Of a stretch of 11,225 bases of DNA, positions 5,467-11,225 are shown piece by piece. Positions within the stretch are counted from its first letter, which is position 1. Each line of letters begins with the position of its first letter. Source of the DNA: an uncultured Frankineae bacterium (GTDB lineage: Bacteria > Actinomycetota > Actinomycetes > Mycobacteriales > SCTD01); assembly GCA_902805805.1 (NCBI GenBank), contig CADCUE010000125.1, forward strand, positions 1-11,225. Direction: 5' to 3'. The position numbers and the translations under genes are program-made. The notes beneath the pieces were generated by a model. The model saw only the letters and a program-made list of their open reading frames with translations. It did no database searches and was not told the DNA's origin.

Positions 5467-8253
5467 TCAGTGGCGTGCCGGGTCTGGTCCTCCGGCGGCG
5501 AGCGCGGTCACCAGCTCGACACGGGAACGCACCTCGAGCTTGCGGTAGACCCGGCTGAGGACGGCCTCGACCGTCTTCTGGCTGGCGAAGACCTCGGCGG
5601 CGATCTCGCGGTTGGTCCGACCGAGCGCTGCCAGCTCGGCGACGCGGGCCTCCGTGGGCGTCAGCGTGCGGGGCGCGCTGGGGCGCAGGCCGACCCTGCT
5701 GAGCTCCTCGCCGGTGCGGGCCGCCCACAGCGGAGCGGAGACGGCGTCGAAGACCTCCGCGGCGCGGGTCAGCAGGTCGTGAGCCGCCCGCTTCTGCCGA
5801 GCCCGGCGGTGCAGACGGCCCGCGACCAGGAGGCTGCGGCCGAGCTCGAAGGCCGTGCCGAGCTCCTCGTGGGCCGCGACCGCGGCCGTCGTCAGGCGCA
5901 GGCACTCGTCGTCGGGACCGGCCCGCGAAGCACGCAGGAGGGCCTGCACCCTGAGCGCGGCGGCCGTGACGTGCGGCCGCTCCAGACCGCGTGCTCCGTC
6001 GACGAGAGCTCCGACGGCGTCGTCGGCGGCGCTGAGCTCCCCTGTGGCGACGAGGGTCTCTGCGAGGTCCGCAGGGCAGGGGTTCCATCCGGGGTCCACG
6101 AGCCCCGCACGCGCAGCGTGCCGGGCGGCCGTGCGCAGAGCCGTGACCGCCTCGTCCGTCCGGCCGCGGGCGATGTGCACGCGACCCGAGATGGTCCACG
6201 TGATGGCCAGCAGCCACGGGTCGCCCACCTCGCCGGCGAGCTCGCGGGCCGCCTGCAGTCGCGACTGCCCCTCGGCGACGTCACCGACGCGGACGTCGTC
6301 TTCGCCGACCTGGGCCATCGCCAGCGCACGTGCAGCACCGTGGCCGCCGAGCTCGGCCAGCGCGAGCGCTGCCCGGCTGTGCGAGGCGGAGCGGGTGAGC
6401 CGTCCGGCACGCAGCTCGAGGTGGGCGAGGTTGAGCAGCAGCAGCGGTTCGGACGCCTCGTCGCCACAGGCACGCGCATCGGTCAGCAGCCGCTCGAACA
6501 GCTGCCGCGCGCGGTCGAGCCGCGAGGCGAACAGCAGCTGCTGCGCCAGCAGCGCTCCGGCGCTCTCCGAGGCGAGCCTCCGCGGGCGACGACCCTCGAC
6601 CGCGGCCGCCCGCTCGAGCTCCGCCCATCCCTCGGAGCGCCCACCGAGCAGGTCGGCGTGACCGACCATCGCGAGCGCCGCCGCACGAAGCCGCTCGGCG
6701 TCGGGTCCGGCGGCGCAGGCCTGGTCCAGCAGGGCCAGCGCCGCACGCGCCCGGCGTGCGGACTCCGCCAGATCGGCTGTGCCGTCGGCCGAGGTCACGA
6801 GCGCCTCGGCGCGCACCAGCACGTCCTCACCGGCGGCGGCGAGGGCCGTGCTGCAGTGGTGCTCGACGTCGGCGAGGCTGCCGTTCAGCACCGCCAGTCG
6901 CGCGAGCAGCAGGTGCGGGCGCGCCCCACCCCCACCCCGGTCGCGGACGAGCTCGCCGACGACCTCGCCGCAGGTCTGCAGGTCCCCGTCGTGGAGTGCC
7001 CAGGTGCCGAGCTCCAGGCGGCGCTCGAGGTCGGCGGGGTCCCCGGACGGCGTGGCGCGCACGGCCAGCGCCGCGAGCTCCAGCGCGACCGGGTGGGCAC
7101 CACGGGCACGGGCGCGACGGGCGGCTGCCGACAAGCGTGCGGCGACGGTCGCGTCCCGGCCGGTGGCAGCCAGAGCGCAGTGCCGGGCGGAGACCTCCAA
7201 GTCCGGCTCGAGCTCGGCCAGGCGCTGATGGAGCGCGCGTCTCTCGTCCGGACCGGCGTCCGCGACGACCGCCGCCGCGTGCAAGGGGTGCGCGAAGCGC
7301 AGCCGACCCCCGATGACCGAGGCGAGCCCCACCGCGGCCGCCGCCGCCGCGTCGAGCGAGGGAACGTCCAGGTCCGTCACCTCGGCCAGCAGGTCGGGGG
7401 TCGGGTCGTGCGCAAGGGCCGCGGCGAGCAGGAGACGTCGCGCTGACGGCGGCAGGCGTCGGACCGAGCGGGCGAGCAGCGCCTCGAGGGTCGGGGTCAG
7501 CAGCGGTGCACCCGTGTCAGCCGTTCCGCGTCCCGCGCCGGTCGCCCACGCGCCGGCCAGCTCGAGGGCGAACATCGGGTTGCCCCCCGAGGTCCGCTCC
7601 AGGCGACCCAGGTCCCCACGGCCCAGCACCACGCCGAGCCGGTCCCGGACGAGGTGGAACAGGCCCGCAGCCGTCAGCCCGTGCAGGACGACGTCGTCCC
7701 GTCGCTCGCCCTCCGGCCAGGGGTCGTCGTCGACCGGTCTCGTGGCGATGAGCAGCGACACCGGCTCGTCGACCAGCCGCCGCACCGCATGGGGCAGCAC
7801 CTGCTGCGTCGCGCGGTCGGCCCAGTGGGCGTCGTCGAGCACCACGAGCAGTCGCCTCGTGCCCGTGGCTGCCCGCAGGACGCTGCGCAGCCCCGCGGCC
7901 ACGACGCGCGGGTCGGCCTCCGCGTCCGGCTCGGGATCCTCCAGCGCCAGCGCCCAGCGCAGCGCCTTGCGCTGGGCCGTCGGCAGGCCCACCGTGTCCA
8001 GGTCGGGTGCGCCCTCGAGGAGGTCGGCGAGCGCGCCGAAGGCCAGGCCCTGCTCGCAGAGCCGCGGCCGCGCCGTCAGCACCGGCAGCCCCGCGGTCCG
8101 CGCGGCCTCGACGGCGGCCTCGACCAGCGTCGACTTGCCGCTGCCGGGCTCACCCGTCACGACGGCGATCCGGAGCCCCAGGCCACGGTCGGCCGTGATC
8201 AGCCGCCCGAGCAGAGCCTGCTCGGACGCTCGTCCGACCACGGAGCGGGACAC
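5467..8253 (-). CDS. LuxR-family transcriptional regulator with AAA-type ATPase domain (LAL type)
   Basis: A 928-residue cytoplasmic regulator of the large ATP-binding LuxR (LAL, MalT-like) class. Order: VVGRASEQALL at the N-terminus, Walker A GEPGSGKST (residues 34-42), Walker B LLVVLDDAHWAD (about 135-146), the rest of the STAND/AAA ATPase to about 330, a long Ala/Arg/Leu-rich helical part of TPR-like repeats (about 380-850), and a LuxR/GerE helix-turn-helix at the C-terminus (LTPTEARVAEL..., recognition helix SQKTVEAVLSRVYRKL, about 864-918). Such proteins bind an inducer through the repeats, use ATP to change state, and activate nearby promoters. The GTG at 8253 is chosen because the conserved 'VVGR' block starts a few residues later and a strong GGAGG precedes it. 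It lies 46 bases after the amidase gene and 51 before the DUF4242-like gene; either set could be its target. The family is sure; the ligand is unknown. Confidence 0.93.
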   Translation of the reverse strand: MSRSVVGRASEQALLGRLITADRGLGLRIAVVTGEPGSGKSTLVEAAVEAARTAGLPVLTARPRLCEQGLAFGALADLLEGAPDLDTVGLPTAQRKALRWALALEDPEPDAEADPRVVAAGLRSVLRAATGTRRLLVVLDDAHWADRATQQVLPHAVRRLVDEPVSLLIATRPVDDDPWPEGERRDDVVLHGLTAAGLFHLVRDRLGVVLGRGDLGRLERTSGGNPMFALELAGAWATGAGRGTADTGAPLLTPTLEALLARSVRRLPPSARRLLLAAALAHDPTPDLLAEVTDLDVPSLDAAAAAAVGLASVIGGRLRFAHPLHAAAVVADAGPDERRALHQRLAELEPDLEVSARHCALAATGRDATVAARLSAAARRARARGAHPVALELAALAVRATPSGDPADLERRLELGTWALHDGDLQTCGEVVGELVRDRGGGGARPHLLLARLAVLNGSLADVEHHCSTALAAAGEDVLVRAEALVTSADGTADLAESARRARAALALLDQACAAGPDAERLRAAALAMVGHADLLGGRSEGWAELERAAAVEGRRPRRLASESAGALLAQQLLFASRLDRARQLFERLLTDARACGDEASEPLLLLNLAHLELRAGRLTRSASHSRAALALAELGGHGAARALAMAQVGEDDVRVGDVAEGQSRLQAARELAGEVGDPWLLAITWTISGRVHIARGRTDEAVTALRTAARHAARAGLVDPGWNPCPADLAETLVATGELSAADDAVGALVDGARGLERPHVTAAALRVQALLRASRAGPDDECLRLTTAAVAAHEELGTAFELGRSLLVAGRLHRRARQKRAAHDLLTRAAEVFDAVSAPLWAARTGEELSRVGLRPSAPRTLTPTEARVAELAALGRTNREIAAEVFASQKTVEAVLSRVYRKLEVRSRVELVTALAAGGPDPARH

Positions 8254-8256
8254 CGA

Positions 8257-8261
8257 CCTCC
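8257..8261 (-). promoter_or_regulatory. Ribosome binding site (GGGGGAGG) of the LuxR-type regulator
   Basis: The purine run ending in GGAGG sits three bases before the GTG at 8253, a tight but usable spacing when the whole GGGGGGAGGT run is counted. The frame is open back to 8379, into the amidase coding region, but the added residues resemble no family. Confidence 0.6.
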
Positions 8262-8299
8262 CCCCGGTCACGCAGGCGGACGACCTGTCGTGCCGGCCG

Positions 8300-9835
8300 T
8301 CACCCGCCTGCGGCCGGCGGTGCGGGGAACCCTCCGACCAGCTGCTCGAAGGCGTCGGCCACGCGCAGCACCGTCGCATCGTCGAACCGCTTGCCCATGA
8401 TCATCATGCCGGTCGGCAGCCCGTTCACCAGCCCGGCCGGCACGTTGCAGGCCGGGTGGCCGGTGACGTCGAGCGGCCCCGTGTTCGCGATCATCTCGAG
8501 CGCCCGGACGAGCACCTCCTCGCGTGGTGCGTCCGGGGCAGGGATGGGTGTCGCCTGCACGGGTGTCGTCGGCATGACGAGCACGTCGTACCTGGCCAGC
8601 GCCTCGTCGTAGGCCGCGCGCAGCCTCGGGACGAGGTTGCGCGCCATCGCGTAGTGCGCGCCCTGGTAGCGGTCGATCGCGTAGCGGCCGGTCAGCAGGA
8701 CGAGCTTGACGGTCTCGGAGAACTGGCTGCCGTCGGCACGCCACCGCCGGCCGTAGTGCTCCATGACCTCCGGGTCGTACAGGCCGTCCCAGTTCATCCC
8801 GTAGCCGTTGCCGTCGACCATCTGCGCCGTCGCGCCCTCGCTGGCGATCACGTCCCAGATCCGCGCGCCGTGCAGGTGCCAGGGGATCGACACGTCCTCG
8901 ACGACGAGGCCGGCCTCGGTGAGCCGCTGGCTCGCCGCGCGGACGGCTGCGTCGACGTCCTGCTCGGAGTTCAGGTGCCCGAAGCCCTCCTGCACGACGC
9001 CGACGCGCAGGCCCTCGGCTCCCTGCCCGACCGCCGCCAGGTAGTCCTGCGGAGCGAGGTCGCGCGGCTGCCTCGGGTCGAGCCCGTCCGGGCCGGCGAT
9101 CACCGACAGCACGAGCGCGGCGTCCGCGACGGTGCGCGTCATCGGCCCGAGGTGGTCGATGGTCTGCTCGATCGGGAAGGCCCCGGTGTAGGGGACCAGG
9201 CCGTGCGTGGGCTTGTGCCCGACGATGCCGCTGTACGACGCGGGCATCCGCACCGAGCCGCCCTGGTCACCGCCGGTCGCGAGGTCGACGAGGCCGGCCG
9301 CGACCAGTGCGGCACTGCCGGAGGACGACCCGCCCGTCGAGCGGCTCTCGTCCCAGGGGTTGCGCACGGGCCCGGTGCGTGAGGTGTGCGAGCCACCGGA
9401 GAAGCACAGGTCCTCGCAGACCGCCTTGCCGACGATCGTGGCCCCTGCCTCCAGCAGGCGGGTGACGATCGTGGCGTCGCGCGTCGGCACGAAGCCCTCG
9501 AACGTCGTCGACCCGTTCATCATCGGGACGCCCGCGACCATCGTGTTGTCCTTGACGGCGACCGTGCGCCCAGCCAGCGGACCCTGTCCGCTGCCGGTGA
9601 TCGACGTCTGCACGTACCAGGCGTTGTACGGGTTGTCGGCCTGCTCGGGACGGCGCCACTCGCGCTCCGGCACGGCCGGAACGGTTGCGTCGTACAGCTC
9701 CTGGACGACGTCCCACGACGCCAGCAGCCCCTCGACGACCGGGGAGAACGACGCGAGGTCGGCGTCGTCGAGCTCGAGCCCGTAGCGCGCGGCGACCTGC
9801 GCCATGGCCGCTCGATCCGGGGGCTGGACGGCCAT
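8300..9835 (-). CDS. Amidase-signature amidase, Rhodococcus enantioselective-amidase type
   Basis: A 511-residue enzyme hydrolysing carboxylic amides to the acid and ammonia (EC 3.5.1.4 class). The Ser-cisSer-Lys triad is complete: Lys95 (VAVKDN), Ser170 in the Gly/Ser-rich signature (STGGSSSGSAALVAAG) and Ser194 (GGDQGGSVRMPAS). Each is one residue before the triad I recall for the Rhodococcus amidase of nitrile metabolism. Blocks I recall from that enzyme recur almost word for word: PMMNGS, GKAVCEDLCFSG, GLVPYTGAFPIE-TIDHLGP, EGFGH, IPWHLH, DGNGYGMN and FDDATVLRV. Length is also typical. The ATG at 9835 has GAGG five bases upstream; an ATG at 9883 would add 16 residues of no resemblance. 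No nitrile hydratase gene is in view. The SDR and acetamidase/formamidase genes upstream and the regulator downstream share its strand, which suggests an amide-use operon. The precise substrate, possibly arylalkyl amides, is inferred. Confidence 0.93.
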   Translation of the reverse strand: MAVQPPDRAAMAQVAARYGLELDDADLASFSPVVEGLLASWDVVQELYDATVPAVPEREWRRPEQADNPYNAWYVQTSITGSGQGPLAGRTVAVKDNTMVAGVPMMNGSTTFEGFVPTRDATIVTRLLEAGATIVGKAVCEDLCFSGGSHTSRTGPVRNPWDESRSTGGSSSGSAALVAAGLVDLATGGDQGGSVRMPASYSGIVGHKPTHGLVPYTGAFPIEQTIDHLGPMTRTVADAALVLSVIAGPDGLDPRQPRDLAPQDYLAAVGQGAEGLRVGVVQEGFGHLNSEQDVDAAVRAASQRLTEAGLVVEDVSIPWHLHGARIWDVIASEGATAQMVDGNGYGMNWDGLYDPEVMEHYGRRWRADGSQFSETVKLVLLTGRYAIDRYQGAHYAMARNLVPRLRAAYDEALARYDVLVMPTTPVQATPIPAPDAPREEVLVRALEMIANTGPLDVTGHPACNVPAGLVNGLPTGMMIMGKRFDDATVLRVADAFEQLVGGFPAPPAAGG

Positions 9836-9840
9836 GGGCA

Positions 9841-9844
9841 CCTC
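9841..9844 (-). promoter_or_regulatory. Ribosome binding site (GAGG) deciding the amidase start
   Basis: GAGG lies five bases before the ATG at 9835. It favours this start over the in-frame ATG at 9883, which has no such site and adds a poorly conserved N-terminus. Confidence 0.6.
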
Positions 9845-9910
9845 GCAGGACAGCGGCTGGGAGGCGGACGCTAACGACCGCACCGCCTCAGGGCAACGCG
9901 CGGGGCCTCG

Positions 9911-10672
9911 TCACAGCTGGACCCCGCGGGTGAGCGCGCCGTCGACGACGAGGTTGGTGCCGGTGGTGAAGCTCGAGGTGGGGCTGGCGAGGAAGACCAC
10001 GGCCCGGGCCATCTCCTGCGGCGTCCCCATCCGCCCGGTGGGGTTGAGCGCGAGGGCGGCGGCGTACAGCTCCGGGTCGCCCTGCCGGATCTGGTCCCAG
10101 ACGCCGCCCTCGAAGAAGGTGTTGCCCGGCGACACGGTGTTGGCGCGCACGCCCTTGTCCGCCAGCTGGTAGGCCAGGCCCTGCACGTAGTGGATGAGCG
10201 CGGCCTTCATCGTCCCGTACGGTCCGGCCGCGAAGTCGACCTCCCGGCCGGAGACGCTCGACACCGCGATCACCGCAGCGGCGTCGCTGGCCAGCAGGTG
10301 CGGCATCGCGGCACCGACCAGACGGACGCACCCCATCAGGTCGACCTCGAAGCAGGCCCGCCAGCTCTCCTCGCTGTCGGGGATCGCCAGCGCGCTGACG
10401 TTGGAGACGACGACGTCGATCCCGCCCAGCTGCTCGGCGGTGGCGGTCACCCAGCCGGCGAGAGCCGAGGCGTCCGCGACGTCCACGACCGATCCCCGCA
10501 CCGAGCCGCTCCGGTCGGCCAGCGCCTGCTCGGTCGCGGTGATCTCCGCATCGTCACGCGCGCAGAAGGCGACGTCGGCTCCCTCCTCCAGGAGGGCCTC
10601 GACGATCGCGCGTCCGATGCCGCGGGTGCCACCGGTCACGAGCACCCGGCGTCCGGTGAGCTGCAGGTCCAT
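9911..10672 (-). CDS. Short-chain dehydrogenase/reductase (SDR)
   Basis: A 253-residue classical SDR, the usual length. The nucleotide-binding Rossmann motif TGGTRGIG (residues 13-20) is complete, and the catalytic Ser139 (VSSVSG), Tyr152 and Lys156 (YGTMK) have the correct spacing, followed by the SPGNT loop. The second-strand residue pattern (FCARDD, residues 36-41) with Arg39 is compatible with NADP or NAD; I cannot decide. Two oddities: the usual NNAG motif reads SNVSA (90-94), and the Asn of the catalytic tetrad (V-N-L) is Asp111 in FEVDLMG. Similar SDRs with this change exist, so activity is still expected. The ATG at 10672 has GAGAGG seven bases upstream. The gene lies between the acetamidase/formamidase (58-base gap) and amidase (75-base gap) genes on the same strand, which suggests an oxidoreductase step on the carbonyl or alcohol part of an amide substrate; that is inference. 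Confidence 0.9.
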   Translation of the reverse strand: MDLQLTGRRVLVTGGTRGIGRAIVEALLEEGADVAFCARDDAEITATEQALADRSGSVRGSVVDVADASALAGWVTATAEQLGGIDVVVSNVSALAIPDSEESWRACFEVDLMGCVRLVGAAMPHLLASDAAAVIAVSSVSGREVDFAAGPYGTMKAALIHYVQGLAYQLADKGVRANTVSPGNTFFEGGVWDQIRQGDPELYAAALALNPTGRMGTPQEMARAVVFLASPTSSFTTGTNLVVDGALTRGVQL

Positions 10673-10730
10673 GGCGGAGCCTCTCAGGGTCGATCAGCGG
10701 TGGTCTGGAACAGGTCGGGCGTGGCGGCGG

Positions 10731-11225
10731 CTAGCGCAGCGTCACGGCTCGGGCGCGCAGGTCGGCGTGCAGCCCGCCGTACGCCGACGCCACGGGCAGC
10801 AGCGACTTGCGAGCCTTGACGACCGAGCTGTAGTTGGCGTCGACGACGTTGGCGATCGGTGCCTCGGTGATCTGCGACAGCAGCTGGTAGGCGTCCATCC
10901 GGTCGAGGCCGTACAGCTCGCCGAACCAGTGGACGAGCTCGGCCTGCCCGATCCGCCAGGCGTCCTCGAGCGGACGGCTCGACCCGACGGTCATCCAGTG
11001 GGTGTCGTCCTCGATGCGCGGCCAGGCCGGCGCGCCGCCCTTGACCAGCTCGACGATGAGGGTCGTCGTCATGGCGCCCTCGACGGCGGTCCCGCAGGCC
11101 TCCCCCTCGCCCTGGCGGTAGTGCCCGTCACCGATCGAGAACAGCGCCCCCTCGACGTTGACGCCGAGGTAGCAGGTGGCGCCCGCTTTCATGTGCGGAG
11201 AGTCCATGTTGCCGCCGAAGCGGTC
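10731..11225 (-). CDS. Acetamidase/formamidase family protein, C-terminal part (gene starts beyond the window)
   Basis: The last 164 codons of a FmdA/AmdA-family amide hydrolase; the frame is open to the right edge, so the ATG at 11207 is internal. The first visible residues (DRFGGNMDSPHMKAGATCYL) and GALFSIGDGHYRQGEGEACGTAVE match the conserved core of acetamidase/formamidase enzymes, which hydrolyse formamide, acetamide or similar short amides to the acid and ammonia. The GD-x-H and QGEGE segment is the best-conserved stretch of the family and sits in the active-site region. The C-terminal part (ELYGLDRMDAYQLLSQITEAPIANVVDANYSSVVKARK) continues the family pattern to the usual end. It is the most upstream visible gene of the minus-strand amide cluster. 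The family is unrelated to the amidase-signature enzyme two genes downstream, so the cluster carries two different amide-hydrolysing folds. Family call firm; substrate not known. Confidence 0.88.
   Translation of the reverse strand, partial: DRFGGNMDSPHMKAGATCYLGVNVEGALFSIGDGHYRQGEGEACGTAVEGAMTTTLIVELVKGGAPAWPRIEDDTHWMTVGSSRPLEDAWRIGQAELVHWFGELYGLDRMDAYQLLSQITEAPIANVVDANYSSVVKARKSLLPVASAYGGLHADLRARAVTLR

Noticed and set aside
5120..6217. Upstream extension of the exported protein frame to 6217
   Set aside because: The extra residues are Arg/Gly/Pro-rich, overlap the regulator gene, and the strong ribosome binding site and signal peptide begin at 5119.
5134..7446. A 770-residue plus-strand open frame
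   Set aside because: It is antisense to the LuxR-type regulator, whose Walker motifs and HTH are clear. The plus-strand translation is Arg/Gly/Glu-rich with no family resemblance.
7313..9382. A 689-residue plus-strand open frame
   Set aside because: It is antisense to the regulator and the amidase. It is low-complexity at the start and has no domain; long shadow frames are expected at this GC content.
1..11225. CRISPR arrays, tRNA or rRNA genes, insertion sequences, attachment sites
   Set aside because: No spaced direct repeats, tRNA-like cloverleafs, transposase or integrase coding, or terminal inverted repeats were seen on either strand.

Overview
This is a very GC-rich stretch (codons end almost always in G or C) with GTG starts, short intergenic gaps and ATGA-type gene overlaps. 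That points to a high-GC actinomycete (Actinomycetota); I cannot fix the genus from sequence alone. I see no rRNA, tRNA, insertion sequence, prophage or CRISPR array. Most of the window is transcribed from the minus strand.

Layout from left to right. The window opens with the 3' end of a plus-strand metallo-beta-lactamase-fold hydrolase (to 320). It converges on a minus-strand AhpD-like, peroxidase-related enzyme (469-1035). A minus-strand RDD-type membrane protein (1159 to about 1635) follows, then a 439-base stretch without a convincing gene. The only other plus-strand gene is a small exported four-cysteine protein (2075-2554). It converges within 15 bases on the most notable gene here, a thioredoxin/TlpA-like protein (2570-3658, minus). 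That gene reads through one in-frame TGA exactly where the first redox cysteine belongs (WASW-U-G-C-R), and a hairpin with a GGUCU apical loop follows immediately, so it is very probably a selenoprotein. Its ATG overlaps the stop of an upstream lipoprotein gene (3655-4461, minus), so the two form a coupled pair.

Further right, still on the minus strand, are an exported protein of unknown function (4595-5119) coupled by another ATGA overlap to a small DUF4242-like protein (5116-5415), and upstream of these a large LuxR-family ATPase regulator (5467-8253). Upstream again is an amide-metabolism group: an amidase-signature enzyme very like the Rhodococcus enantioselective amidase (8300-9835), a short-chain dehydrogenase/reductase (9911-10672), and the C-terminal part of an acetamidase/formamidase (10731 to the window edge).

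Inferred working picture. The right-hand genes (acetamidase/formamidase, SDR, amidase, LuxR-type ATPase) have gaps of 46-75 bases and one orientation, so they may be a co-transcribed amide-degradation cluster with its own regulator. The regulator is equally close to the DUF4242-like/exported pair downstream. The left half has a redox flavour: an AhpD-like CxxC protein, a putative selenothioredoxin, and lipoprotein and exported proteins with paired cysteines. No selenocysteine machinery genes (selA, selB, selC, selD) lie in the window, so the selenoprotein call depends on finding them elsewhere in the genome.
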